Part shown: piece by piece, positions 27,002-39,427 of the stretch
Layout: every line of letters starts with the position of its first letter
How positions within the stretch are numbered: position 1 is the stretch's first letter
Assembly (NCBI RefSeq): GCF_000151665.1
Contig: NW_013171867.1
Location: forward strand, 126,946 to 190,945
DNA from: Blastocystis hominis
Taxonomy: Eukaryota > Sar > Bigyra > Opalinata > Blastocystidae
Reading direction: 5' to 3'
DNA: 64,000 bases
Notes under the pieces: generated by a model
What the model was told of the DNA's origin: nothing
Seen by the model: only the letters and a program-made list of their open reading frames with translations
Databases searched by the model: none
Made by a program: the position numbers and the translations under genes

Positions 27002-29076
27002 TTTATTGGAAAAAATGGATCGCATTTTAAGGAGTTTCAATGAAATAGTTCATCCAATCCCCTGAAGGAATGCCTGTTACTTACTATTGGCACAGATAAA
27101 CAATACAGGAATAAGGAAAAGTCTATTGGACTATTCTTATGTCAAGATGAGAAATGATTTGGTGCACTCACTGATCTTTTCGGATATTTTACGAAATGGT
27201 GTATACAAGCATTTTACCTGCTCCATATCATCTATTTCGATATAATTGCAAGCGAATTTGTAATGTCTATGCCCTTAATATATTCTCTTCTAAAATTCTA
27301 TTAATCAATGGACACCCAGGGGTTCATAATATAACCTTGTTCCATTTCCTAATTCTGATTATTGTACTCTTTGTTGAATATTCTTTTCATATAAATATAT
27401 CTCCTCGCCATTCTGTTTACCTAGTATTTTATCAAGACTGAATGCTAATACACTAGAGGAGTTTGGATAATAAAAGGGGTTAACAAACAGATATTCCAAC
27501 ATGAAAAGGATAGTAGACATGTTTGAAAATAGAGCAGTGACACAATTCACTATGACTTCAGCGCTTTGGATACTTTTAGAAATTTGACGGGTAAATCAAA
27601 AAGGAGAACAGCTCAAAAATGTGAAAGTTCCACTGGAAAAGAGAGAAAACTATTAATTCTAGTTGATTTGCTATGTTCCGTATGATTCAACACTCTGTCT
27701 TCTTGTACACACTTATACGACATTTTAGCAAATGGTTTGGCTTTGTCAGGGAGAGGAGGGTTATATATATATAGAGAGAGAGAAAATAGTTATTAATAAC
27801 TCTAAACTGATAAGTATGTACAGTATTGATTCATCTCACTGATTCTCTCAGACTCAGGAATTCGACTCTTTTGCGAATATAATAATAATAAAAACAAAAT
27901 GGGTTTGCTTAGCCAGTAGCTGTTGTGATAAAATGAATCACTAAGACCAACATGGATTTTCTGTTAATGTCCAGTTTGAATAAGTAGGCATCCTCCATAA
28001 ATATCGTTGCGCCCCTGATAAATCGATTCTCCTGTTTTTAAAATCTTGTAGAGTCAGATTCTTCCCTTTCTGAATATGATCTGTGATACAAAGAATACGC
28101 CCATGATAAAACGAGAAATCAAAAATTGACGCAGTTCATCGTATAGGAACAAAGCCTGCCTAATTAGACAACGACACGTATTATCTCATGCATAAACATA
28201 ATAAAGATTCAATCAGTAATATATATTGAATCTTCATTTGAAGAAACTATGATATACTAGTCTAGTGTTTCCAAAGAAACACCGATTCACAACACATTTT
28301 GTCAATACAACTGCATGTCCATTATTGCTATTTTTCTATTGCTGTAGTAGTAGGTACAAATATGTTATAAACACCAGATAATGACATATTTCGTTTTGAA
28401 CCTTCTTTTAGAAACAACTAATATCTCGTGAGTGATATCGAGATTAAAAAAGAATGCTATCTAGAAGAGTATAATATGGTTCTTTGGTAAGAGATTGCAT
28501 ACACTCCATCAAGTTAACGAAGCTTTTATTTTTCAGCAAGTTTGCATGCAATAAACTGCTTTTGGTCAGTCGAAATAAGAACAATGATGATTTTAAAAAC
28601 AAATCTTCTCTATACACTGAAACACTGAAGTTCACTGATAATAATTTAAAAATAGAATTTGTAATGATATCGTTACTGGTAGCTAGTTAGGCCTATTTAT
28701 CAAAATGGTCTGAAGAAAGGTATACTGTAATAATAGGAATTCACAAATGTGTTGCAAAAATAAAATACGTGATATGATTTCACAGAACAATTCCCATGTG
28801 TTCATGCTTTCCAACAATTACAATTCTATCTCCAAAATCATTTGTAATTATGGATTTTTTATATCAATCCATAATAAAAAGATAGAAATCGTAATAGAAA
28901 CGTAATCGAAGCAATAGGAGTATCATACTTCACTGAAAACGATCTTATGCTATAAGAAAACAAAGGCCATATCCATAAGATGGAAAAAGAAACTATAAAA
29001 AGAAAATAAGAAAAAGTATTGGTCAACCTTGCCGGCGATTCTCATTACAAAATATCATTCAAGGAATTAGGAAAAT
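27002..29076. other. AT-rich gene-poor region
   Basis: About 2.1 kb with only short, unsupported frames on both strands. It has a small TA/GA microsatellite near 27760-27785. No tRNA, element end or conserved coding pattern was found. It is the longest gene-free stretch in an otherwise dense window. Confidence 0.6.
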
Positions 29077-31112
29077 ATGGAGAGTTTGCTTTCTAAAAAC
29101 TATATATATTTTAGATCCGGTTGACGACTCTACGAAATCCAAGTATATACTCTCTGATTACATATATGGAGAAAAGAAGATAATACAAATAGAGGAAGCA
29201 AAGTACGAAATCCAGCTTTTTGAGGGAGAGCATTCAGGCGAATACGTAGTTAGTGAAATGAGAGATGAAAGAGTGGATGGTCGCTGCCAGTTATTTGACC
29301 ATGGTGTTTTGTCTTTGGCCTGGAATATTAGAGATGGAAAACGAGTTGGAGCGATTACCGAGTATGAAAATGGAAAGGTACTGTATAAAAGAAACTGGAA
29401 CTCAACTGTTTCGGATGAAGAAAAAAGAGTCGTGGAAAATTCAAAAGATGGGTTAGTTTTGACCATTACAATAAAATCTGAATCCGATGGAAGCGATATT
29501 GAAATATATAGAGGGAATTTTGATGTGGATATGAATCGAAATGGATACGGTCTAGAATATGACCGAAAGACCGGAAAGGAAAAGGTCGAAGGCTATTGGG
29601 AGAAAGACAAGCTTATTCGTATTATTCGGGAATTTGATGTTAAAAAGGGAAGAATGTTCGAATATACGGAAAGTGAAAATGTAAAAGTATGGAATCGGAT
29701 TCCTGTGTATGTTGGAGGATATTGCTTGAAGAATGGATCATTTGTGAGAAATGGAAAGGGTTGCTTGATCGATGAAGTGAGTGGAGCAGCCATCCGTGAA
29801 AGTGAATGGAAAGAGGGAAAAGAAAAAGAAGGAACTGATATGTTTGAAGGATGGTATGTGAAAGGAATGAAAGAAAGTATCCGCAGTGTTTTGAAAAACG
29901 AGAAACCCGGAGAAATGAGCTGTGCTCCTGAGGAAGTGCTGAATGTTACTGAGGAGAAGGAAGTGCTGAATGTTACTGAGGAGAAAATAGCGAGTCGTAT
30001 CCCGGTAATGGAGAGTGTAATTCCTGAAGAGAAGAAGGATGTTTCGGTAAAGAAGAACGTTCCTCCCAAAACGAAGAAGGCTCCGCTTGTGAGCAAGTAT
30101 TTTGATGATAGTATGATTTCTGCCTATATGCAGCAAATAAAGTCTGTGACCAATACGATCAAAATACCCGAACAACCGAAGGTCGAGGAACCACCCTATC
30201 CAGATTTCCAATCGACTCTTTTCCAGATTCCTTCAAAAAGCTACAACGCAACGACTGAGTTGGATTTCTCGAAGTTTGCCAATCTATTATGGATTGAAAT
30301 CAATGATTATTGCTTTGCTTCCGTCCAAGTCTTCAAGATTGATGGATTGCCCCAGTTAAAGAGCTTGAAAATTGGACGGAATTCGTTTACTAAAGCAAGC
30401 GATCCTGACAGTAAAGATGAGTCCAAATCATTCCATGTTTTGAATTGCGAATCATTGGAGTCCATTGAAATCGGAGAGTCCAGTTTCTGTGAATTTGCAG
30501 GACAATTTGAATTGGCGAATCTTCCTTCCCTACAGTCCCTCCATATTGGTACAGTTGAAAATGATTCAAACAATTTCGGTTTTAGTTCCTTTGTTGCTCG
30601 AAGTATGAGTAATGCCTGATTCTCTAAGAATAGATCTTCCCAAACTAAAGTCGATTGAGTTAGGGAAGGGAGCGTTCCATGATTCTTTATCAACCGTTAT
30701 CGAAGGTTTGTGTCTTAACTTCAGTCGTAACTTAAATAGACTTTCCTTCCTTAGAAACAGTGAAGCTTGGAAAATACTGCTTTGAAGGAGTTAAGAAAGA
30801 CGCTTCATGCTCTTTGGTCATGCGTAGTAGGGCGAGATTGGATAAAGATGACCGAATCTAGACCTTCCCTGTTTAAAGTCGTTCAGTTCTGAGGGATGGA
30901 GCTTCCGATATGTTCGCGACGTGACAATCGAAAGTATGCCTCACTGAGAATCCTGATTGGTCATAGATTTGCCAAGTTTGCAGGAGGTTAAACTACCGAA
31001 TTCTTTTAAGATTGTAAAAACAATTGCAATCGAGAGTAGGAGTAAAAATCGTTGCTAATTTCTAGACGTTCATGACCTTCTGGTGGATCTTCTCAAAGGA
31101 TACATCAAGTAG
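29077..31112 (+). CDS. MORN-like and BspA-type leucine-rich repeat protein
   Basis: Seven exons (introns 31, 31, 49, 38, 33 and 30 nt) give 607 residues. The first half has MORN-like units (IRDGKRVGAITEYENGKVLY; FDVDMNRNGYGLEYDRKTGK; NGSFVRNGKGCLIDEV). A Lys/Glu-rich linker contains a duplicated EEVLNVTEEK. The second half has BspA-like repeats: LPQLKSLKIGRNSF, LESIEIGESSF, LPSLQSLHIG, LPKLKSIELGKGAF and LPSLQEVKLPNSF. BspA-type repeats are common on surfaces of gut protists. No signal peptide is present here, so an intracellular scaffold is equally possible. The introns in the repeat half were found because the repeat register continues across each GT-AG pair. The TAG is followed about 47 nt later by TGTTTGTT (31158-31165). 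Confidence 0.72.
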
Positions 31113-32009
31113 GAGTCGAATTGTTGAAAGTTCCTGGTGCTATGACTCTCTCTCTATTGTTTGTTGATAATATTCTCTCTGTCTCTCTCTCTTTCTGATT
31201 GAATGGAGGGGTTGCCTTCAAAAAGAATTCAAACTACTGCTTCAATAACAGATTCCATATCTCTTCATTTCCATCATTGATATTTTACTCAAAGCATGGG
31301 AATGGACTATAGATATTGTAAAACAAGCAGGATTATATCCTGTCCAAATTATAACTTACGTGATACACACAAAATATGATCATTTCGATAATTACTCTAT
31401 ATGTTTGGTGTATAAGTGGGGTCATGGAGTTTGCAATGGAAACAAACTGCTCAGTGCAATGATTAAAAAAGTACAAATGAGTTAAACTATTAGGCCTTTT
31501 TTGGTAAACACAGCAATACCCAATAATGAGTAATCCGTATGGAATAGCTTCTCTCTTGCCACATTGAGGTTGAGAAGGTACACGGATCAGAGTTTTCCTA
31601 TCACACATCCCTATTTTTCTTAACACACTAACAGGATGTTAAAAGCTCTCTATAGCCAAAACGTACCCTACAAAACTCTATGAAATCACAACTATGTGTG
31701 TCATATTATTCACTGCGCTGTATTATAACAGCATGTTTACTACATCTCCTTTCACACTTATAATCATGCGATTCGACTAAATGTATTGCTCATACTGATT
31801 ATTAAGCAAGCACTGTATAATCAGCCATGATCAGTCTACGTTGAAATGCTCATGAATCGAAAGCAGTAAATGTATCTTAAAGGAATTTTAGAATTTCAGC
31901 ATGATATACACCTTCAATTATCCAAATTCGCATTTTCCAGAAAAAAGCACGCAAAAAATCGGGACTATTTTTGAATGGTCAGGTTGTTCCACTCATTTAG
32001 TTTTTTGTG
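31113..32009. other. Spacer with CT-rich tract
   Basis: About 900 nt. It contains the 3'-end element of the upstream gene (TGTTTGTT near 31159), short CT microsatellites (31145-31195) and otherwise AT-rich DNA without supported frames. Confidence 0.55.
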
Positions 32010-35000
32010 ATGATCACTATCTTGGTTTTCTTAATTTTGTCACAGCTGTTATACGCTAAACCTGTATATCCCTGTAACAATGATGGCTATAACCTGTACT
32101 TGGCTGATTACCCTTCTAAGTGTGGTGAGAACTGTGATTCATACAGAATGTAGTTTATTGACTCGTTGCCTGATGTATAGGAGATATTATAACAATTTCT
32201 TTCACTCGTGTAGCCAGATTGATAAGAAAGCAGAATTCAGAAACTACCCCATGGCCTTCTCTATTTTGTCTGATTTTGACGACCAGCACTTGGAAACAAT
32301 GATGGATCTCGGTGTGAAATATACCGGTCTTGGTTCTTTTGCTAATCCTGACGACATTAATCAACCTAACTATAGTCGTAACTATACTCCTCGTGATTTG
32401 TGTTCTGGTTTTGATAATTTGTCCACATCTAACTCTGTTCCTACCTCATGGGCAAGTTCAATTATTATTGCGGCAGAAGCTGCTCTTCACGACCGGGATC
32501 ATGATGATGTTACTCTCTCTCTAGCCTATGTATATGAATGTTTGCCAAGGATTAACGAAGTGGCTCTTAGCGATGTATCTCCCACTGAGATTATTGAATT
32601 CATCGCAGAAAATGGTTTGATGAGTGAAAATACCTACAACAGGTTGAAGTTAAATGAGGAAGACATTTGCACTGCAGATGCGCCCAAGTTCTATTTTGAA
32701 GTGGTGAAGAACGATCTTCCGAACAAGAGCGGATTGATGAACTTCATTGCTGAGGGCAATCCTGTGATTGTGCTGATGGCTCTTGATCTGATTCGTCTGA
32801 AGACTGTGAACGATGTGACAGGCGATGACATTTACACGGGAGCTACGGACGAGCCTTCTCTGTACGGTGTGGTGAAGGGATACGATGAGAAGAAATGGAC
32901 CGTGACCTTCAACGTGGTGCCTTGCGAGAATATCGAGATGAATTTCCCTGTTGTGGATAATGACACGAATGCAAACTATGCTGGAATTGCTGGATATGCT
33001 TTCTCTCTCAGCTTAAAGTCCGTACCCACGGAGGAATTCCCGACTGAACTTCCTACCGCTCTTCCATCTACTGAACTTCCTACTACCGAGGCTCCTACCA
33101 CTGCTGCTCCCACTACTCTTCCTCCTACTGAGGCTCCTACTACTCTTCCTCCCACTGAGGCTCCTACGACTACTGCTCCTACGACTCTTCCTCCTACTGA
33201 GGCTCCTACCACTGCTGCTCCCACTACTGCTGCTCCTACCGAGGCGCCTACCACCCAGGCTCCTACGACTGCTGCTCCTACGACTCTTCCTCCTACTGAG
33301 GCTCCTACCACCCAGGCTCCCACCACTTTGCCTCCTACTGAGGCTCCCACGACTCCATCTCCTGAAGACGGAAAAGTGACGATTCGCCTTGAGCGTATTT
33401 GCGGAACGGTTGCTCCTGAGGAGGAATCCTTTGAAATTTACGAAGGTGTCGATATTGAGAATAGCACACCGCTTCCTGGTGGCCAGACGACGTGTGTAGC
33501 TGGAAACACAATCTTGTCTATTAACCCGACCGTGCATACGCTTGTATTAAGAGATTCCGCAGCGAATGGCTGGGACGAAGGCTCGGTTATCCGAATTTGG
33601 AAAAATGATTTGCCTATTTTTGACTTTAGAATGGAGTCTGGTCTGCCAGTAACGACATCAACGTTCAGTTTTGGAACCCCTGCTCCTGAAATTCCTGTTG
33701 AAATTGTTGTGAATGACACGTTAGGGTCGATTGACAACATTCCTAAGGATGTCACGAAGCTCACGTTCCAGCAAGGCTCCTTCAACGATCTGACATCTCT
33801 TGTGCTCAACTTCCCCAAGTTGAAAACTTTGATCTTTGAGGACAACACCTTCAATAATGTAGAATATTTTGGAGATTAATGCTCCTCTTTTGACAGAGCN
33901 NNNNNNNNNNNNNNNNNNNNNNNNNNNNNNNNNNNNNNNNNNNNNNNNNNNNNNNNNNNNNNNNNNNNNNNNNNNNNNNNNNNNNNNNNNNNNNNNNNNN
34001 NNNNNNNNNNNNNNNNNNNNNNNNNNNNNNNNNNNNNNNNNNNNNNNNNNNNNNNNNNNNNNNNNNNNNNNNNNNNNNNNNNNNNNNNNNNNNNNNNNNN
34101 NNNNNNNNNNNNNNNNNNNNNNNNNNNNNNNNNNNNNNNNNNNNNNNNNNNNNNNNNNNNNNNNNNNNNNNNNNNNNNNNNNNNNNNNNNNNNNNNNNNN
34201 NNNNNNNNNNNNNNNNNNNNNNNNNNNNNNNNNNNNNNNNNNNNNNNNNNNNNNNNNNNNNNNNNNNNNNNNNNNNNNNNNNNNNNNNNNNNNNNNNNNN
34301 NNNNNNNNNNNNNNNNNNNNNNNNNNNNNNNNNNNNNNNNNNNNNNNNNNNNNNNNNNNNNNNNNNNNNNNNNNNNNNNNNNNNNNNNNNNNNNNNNNNN
34401 NNNNNNNNNNNAGTACTGAGGCTCCTACCACTCTGCCTCCTACTGAGGCTCCCACCACTCTGCCTCCTACTGAGGCTCCTACGACTCTTCCTCCTACTGA
34501 GGCTCCTACGACTCTTCCTCCTACTGAGGCTCCTACGACTCTGCCTCCTACTGAGGCTCCCACCACTCTGCCTCCTACTGAGGCTCCTACGACTCTTCCT
34601 CCTACTGAGGCTCCTACGACTCTGCCTCCTACCGAGGCTCCTACGACTCTTCCTCCTACTGAGGCTCCTACCACTTTGCCTCCTACTGAGGCTCCTACGA
34701 CTCTTGCTCCTACCGAGGCTCCTACGACTCTTCCTCCCACTACTGCTGCTCCCACTACTTCTCCTATTGAATGTGACGAGAGACAGCTCGTGGTTACGGT
34801 TACTCGTACTTGTGGTCAGTTTGGAAATGAAGAAGCGGTTAGCATTTTTGAAGGAGAAAATTTATATGGTATTGCCGTTTATCAGGAAACTGTTTGCACT
34901 GCTGGTACCTTCTATTTCTGCATGAATGCTACTGTGCACACGATGTTGTTAACGGATAGTGGTGAAAATGGTTGGGATGCTGAATCGTCTATTACTTTGA

Positions 35001-36115
35001 AGAGTGGAGTTATGTCTTTTTCTTACACTGTGAAATTTGGATCTGCTGCTGGTGCTACATTCAATCTGACTCCTACTGAGGCTCCTACCACTTTGCCTCC
35101 TACTGAGGCTCCCACGACTCTTCCTCCTACCACCCAGGCTCCCACAACCCAGGCTCCTACCCCCACTCCCACTCCCACTCCCACTCCCACTCCCACTCCC
35201 ACTCCCACTCCTACTCCCATAGCGTGGTTCCCCATCTACGACCCCTTCATCTTCGGCGATAACAGCAACTACGCCACCCAGGATACCTGCAAGGACGAAG
35301 TGATTTCCGATCTTGACGTCACTCGCTACTACTTAGCTGTCCGTGACGCCTATCCTACCCTGGCTTTGAAGTACACGCGTGTCCTCGCTCTGTCGGGTAT
35401 GACCAGCGAAGCTCTGAACCTCTGGCACGATTCTCTCAGTAAGCAGGATCGCAATCCGAGCCCTGTCGATATGTATCTCTACTCGGACCTGCTCCGCCTG
35501 AACTTCCTGGACGCCTCCCTCGCGGAAAGCCTGATCTCTCTGTCTCAGTACACCTACCCCTCTCGCATCGTGTTCGGCAGAGGCACCTTCAAGCGCGAAG
35601 GACTCTACACGCTGCTCTCGTGGATGTACAACAACCGGGAGAAGGGCTATTTCGTGAACTTAGAGACGCTGCAAGTGAGCGAGCACCAGATCGTCGATTA
35701 CGACGTGGAGCAGGCGGCTCTGAACCCGAACTATTTGACGGATCTTACCAACAACATCATCACGATTATTCAGAATATGTGCAATGATAAGGTCAACTTC
35801 CCTCACCTGAAAGAGCTGAACTTCAACCAGAACGGATATAACGACGATTCCACCAACTTCGCTTCGCAGCTCCTCTCTGCATACCAAGAATCGACAGGAG
35901 TCACCATTCTGGCGGAGCAGAATGCCTACATTACCTACCCTACTTTCTGTATGAGTAATCCTGATAATTCTCAGAGCGAGAATGCTCATTATTACGATGT
36001 TGAGGACCAGGCCGATCTTGCTCAGTGCCGCTTCAATTGGAACTGGGAGTATGGAGGCAATATCAACAACAGCAATGCTGGTCCTTACCCTAATGAAAAT
36101 AGCCCGGAGTGCTGA
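32010..36115 (+). CDS. Mucin-like secreted protein with inactive papain-like domain, interrupted by an assembly gap
   Basis: A signal peptide (MITILVFLILSQLLYA) starts at 32010; a 31-nt intron follows at 32150-32180. The next 250 residues follow the C1 (papain) order: SWASSIIIAAEAAL sits where CWAFS is expected, then AEGNPVIVLMALD and LYGVVKGYDEKKW where the catalytic His region lies. The active Cys and His are absent. Then comes a Thr/Pro-rich mucin tract of TEAPTTLPP units, a CUB-like domain, and after the gap more mucin units, a second CUB-like domain, a PT run and a unique C-terminal domain. The reading frame before the gap meets a TAA at 33877 unless an intron is present, so one gene across the gap is an assumption; two similar genes are possible. 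The 3' end (TGC-TGA, GATG spacing, TGTTTGTT) is typical. Confidence 0.6.
33070..33360 (+). repeat. Mucin-type tandem repeats, left block
   Basis: Units of about 27 nt and variants encode TEAPTTLPP, TEAPTTTAP and TQAPTTAAP. They are Thr-rich and likely O-glycosylated in the product. Confidence 0.85.
33900..34411. other. Assembly gap, 512 N
   Basis: A run of undetermined bases flanked on the right directly by the 27-nt mucin repeat. Collapse or failure of the repeat is the likely cause. Confidence 0.99.
34412..34770 (+). repeat. Mucin-type tandem repeats, right block
   Basis: At least twelve nearly identical 27-nt units (cctcctactgaggctcctac plus seven bases) encode PPTEAPTTL. They are more homogeneous than the left block, suggesting recent expansion. 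Confidence 0.9.
35158..35218 (+). repeat. (CCCACT)n coding hexamer
   Basis: About ten tandem hexamers encode a Pro-Thr run linking the second CUB-like domain to the unique C-terminal domain. Confidence 0.85.
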
Positions 36116-36117
36116 TG

Positions 36118-36125
36118 TGTTTGTT
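36118..36125 (+). terminator. TGTTTGTT 3'-end element of the mucin-like gene
   Basis: TGC-T-GATG-TGTTTGTT: four bases after the stop T. Confidence 0.75.
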
Positions 36126-36784
36126 TTGAACAACTTCACACTTTTTTTCAAGCCTTTTTGGTAAACGTGCGATTTCCTATTGATGTCGTATAAAATCACA
36201 AATCTAGTTGCTTTCTGATATATGGTGTTTAAAGTAATGTAGTTAAAGAATGATAAGTTGACGCAGGAGATGTGAATAAATCTCAAAACTATCAATATGA
36301 AAAATGATATTAGAAGATTGTTTAGACATAATAATAATAACACTGAAACAACGATCATCCTAATTCTCGCTAAGATCAGTCATTTCGTACTTAGATTAAG
36401 AAATCATAGATGAAATATCAGAGAATCCTCCACGAAGTTGTATGATCGATTATTAATATAAAAGAACTAGAATGATAGTTCACTCCTTGTCTTTCATTAT
36501 TCTGCTCGTAATTTGTTATTGCTATAACAGTATAGACGCTAATTTCGTTATTAACTCACTTCTTTGATGTTTCTTTGTTCCATCTACAACATCGTAGGAT
36601 TGAACAAATTAATAATTCCCTCTCGCTATTATTTCATCTTATGGCAAGTATTTCATTCAGAATGAGACTTTTCAAGCAGAAATCCAAAAGCGATCTTTCC
36701 TAATAGTTATTAGGATTCGAAGTGTTTTCAAAGGTATCATCTTTCATTATTTTTTGTACATTAGAATATTCATACTTTATAAAA
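36126..36784. other. AT-rich spacer upstream of the aldo-keto reductase gene
   Basis: About 660 nt with no supported gene. Confidence 0.55.
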
Positions 36785-37818
36785 ATGAAGACTACAGTTA
36801 CTCTGAACAACGGTTATGAAATGCCTATTCTTGGCTTAGGGTATGTAACATTATCATTTTATCATCATCAGAACCTTTTTATCCCCATTTGATGAAGCGG
36901 AGGCTGCCGTCGAAACTGCTATTAAAACCGGATATCGTCTCATTGATACTGCTACTGCCTACAAGAACGAAAGAGCTGTTGGCAACGCTATCCAGAAGTG
37001 TATCAAGGAAGGAATTATCAAGAGAGAAGATATCTTCATTACCACAAAACTGTGGGTGACTGATTGGAAAACGGAGAATGTGAGAAAGTCGATCGCTCAA
37101 AGTTTGATTGATCTTCAAACTGATTACATTGATCTTCTGCTGATTCATCAGGCAGGTTTCTTGAATCTCCCAGAAGATCAGGAAAAGCATCGTCAGGAGA
37201 ATTATTTCTTTGACTACCCTATTGTTCCTCCGAATGACCCCAAGTATCGTCTGGGATATAACGAAGACTGCGTGAAGGAGGCTTGGTCCGCAATGGAAGA
37301 GGCGGTTCGTGAAGGAAAGGTCCGTTCCATTGGAGTTTCGAACTTCTCTACCAAGAAAGTGCTTGATTTGCTGCGCTTCTGCCAAATAAAGCCTGTGATG
37401 AATCAGGTGGAGCTGCATCCCTACCTTCAGCAGTGGGAAACGATGAAGACGCTGGGCGAGAATGGAATCCTCCTCACGGCCTATTTCCCTCTTGGTGGCG
37501 CAATGAATATGGCAAACACGACGGAGGTTCCTTTGATTAAGGATCCTCGCATTGTGAAAATAGCAGAGAAGCACGGTAAGAGCGCAGCCCAGGTGTTGAT
37601 TCGATGGGCTATTCAGCGCGGTACTGTTTGCATTCCGAAGTCTGTGCACGATTACAGAATCAAGGAGAACTTTGATGTGTTCGATTTTGAATTGTCCGAA
37701 GAAGAAATGAACGAGATCAAGGCAATGGATCGAGGACATCGTTTCGCTAACCCGGTTCCTCTTCTCTACGCCGGCGAACAAGACGAAAAGAAGCACTGGG
37801 ATAATGAATATGTTGAAT
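36785..37818 (+). CDS. Aldo-keto reductase with a polyadenylation-made stop codon
   Basis: Two exons (one 31-nt intron after the GLG of the N-terminal strand) give 334 residues. It has an N-terminal LNNGYEMPILGLG strand, the DTATAYKNE motif (Asp and Tyr of the active tetrad), TTKLW (Lys) and LLLIHQ (His). GVSNFSTKKV and IPKSVHDYRIKEN are NADPH-site regions. The family reduces aldehydes and ketones in the cytosol; the substrate cannot be told. The DNA reads on past the natural end to a TGA at 37836. The T or TA after GAA at 37815-37817, followed by CCAT and TGTTTGTT, predicts that poly(A) makes TAA right there. Confidence 0.88.
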
Positions 37819-37823
37819 ACCAT

Positions 37824-37831
37824 TGTTTGTT
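37824..37831 (+). terminator. TGTTTGTT 3'-end element; stop made by poly(A) (aldo-keto reductase)
   Basis: The element begins four bases after TA of the incomplete stop (GAA-TA-CCAT-TGTTTGTT). No genomic stop exists at this point. Confidence 0.8.
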
Positions 37832-37998
37832 CAATTGAAGCAACCATCCTATCAAAGCACAACCATTCCTCTCGAAGCAAAACCAAGGCCAGACTGCTCT
37901 CATCGAATCAGCAATGGCTTCCTGTATCGAACAAACACATCCAAACAATACTAGATGGGCCACGAGATTCACACCACGAACAAGCAAAATCAGAACCA

Positions 37999-39077
37999 TT
38001 AGCCTCCTGCATAGCTTCTCGCGAGCTCATACGACAGTCGAATGAACTGTGCGAACTGCTCACGCGTATACGCCCGCTGTAAGAACTTATGCTGCGACAG
38101 CTGCGTGGCGGACATTCGATTGGCGGGATCCTTCTCCAGCATGGCTCCCAAGAAATTCTGGAAGTCCTCGCTCCACGCGAAGGGATCTTGGAAGAACGGC
38201 GCGCAGTCCGTGACGATCTTCAGCATCACCTTCATGCCGTCGCTGATATCCGCGAAGGGCGGCACGCCTTCGGCCATTTCGAGCACCGTGATGCCCAGCG
38301 ACCAAATATCCACGGAGTCGTTGTACGGAATGCGGCGAATCAGCTCGGGAGCCATCCAATGCGGCGTTCCCACCAGCGAGTTTCGCTTGGACTGCTCTTT
38401 GGTGAGCACAGCCGCGCCTCCGAAGTCCACTAACTTCACATGGCCCTCCGTGTCGAGCATGATGTTCACGCTCTTGATGTCACGATGGATCTGGTGGTGG
38501 CGATGCATGTACTTGAGCGCTTCCAAGACCTCCTTCGTCACGTAGGCGATCGCTTCTTCGGGGAAAGCGACTTGCGTGTCGAGCAGATCCGCCAAACTGC
38601 CCGCGTTCATGTATTCCATGACGATCTGAATCAAAAGCTTGGAGTGAAGCGCCTACCCAGAGCTTGTCGTCGAAGTAGTACGTGTCGATGATCGATACCA
38701 CGTTGGGGCCCGGAGTGTACGACTGCAGACCGATTTCTTGCTGGAGGGAAACCAGATTGCCGTTGTCCTCCAACACCTTCACGGCGAAGACTTGCTTGCC
38801 CTTGTTCACCTTATACACCACGCCGAAGGAACCCTTTCCCACCTGCTCCCAGTTCGAGTAGATGGTGCGAGGATCTTCCTTGTGCATATTTAAAACTACA
38901 TCGAACTGAGCGAGGAAGCCTACCTTTAGAAATAAACTTATCCAGCGAAGCACGGCTAGAGAGCTTGATACTGATACTGAAACGGGCCACATCTTTCACT
39001 TCATTCGGATGATCCTGCAGATCCTTCTTTGTAATTTGGCTTCCCTGCAGCTCACTCTTCTCTTCACTGTTGAGCAT
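37999..39077 (-). CDS. STE20/PAK-like serine/threonine kinase
   Basis: Three exons (introns 28 and 31 nt) give 339 residues. The kinase domain starts about residue 70: GKGSFGVVYK (Gly loop), VFAVKV (Lys), HRDIKSVNIM (catalytic loop), DFGGA and GTPHWMAPE (activation loop to APE), as in STE20 kinases. The N-terminus carries SISIKLSSRASLDKFI; no CRIB domain is evident. Such kinases act in MAPK and cytoskeletal signalling. The gene is convergent with the aldo-keto reductase, with about 180 nt between their ends. The stop is a genomic TAA at 37999. Confidence 0.85.
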
Positions 39078-39427
39078 CTCCGTATCTATCAGTCAAGAGG
39101 AAAACAGGAGATCTACTATCTTCCTTCCAATCCTCGCAGGGAGCCACTGGAACCGATTCTCTAAGGGATTCCGCTACAACTTATTATGAGATATCTGAAA
39201 TACAGATAGTTCGGCGATTAACCTTTCCGATTTTGTTCTAAACATAAATTCGTACATCTTTGGTCACATACTTTGCTAAAAAGTGCCTTCATATCGTTTT
39301 CAAATAATAATTTGAATATGATATGTTTCCTTAATTCGTTTATCAAAATAGTGCATGTTTATGGAATACCACAAATAGTGCTATTTCTCACTGAATCTAC
39401 CATCTATTTCAGGTAAAAATCATTAAC
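39078..39427. other. Divergent promoter region
   Basis: About 350 nt between the divergent kinase and Nse4 genes. It is AT-rich, with no gene or clear motif seen. Confidence 0.5.

Noticed and set aside
27196-28690. Several 60-80 codon frames in the AT-rich spacer
   Set aside because: No similarity, no splice continuity and composition like the spacer; treated as chance.
32080-32082. ATG at 32080 as start of the mucin-like gene
   Set aside because: An upstream ATG at 32010 gives a good signal peptide and joins through a 31-nt intron; the 32080 start reads that exon in the wrong frame.
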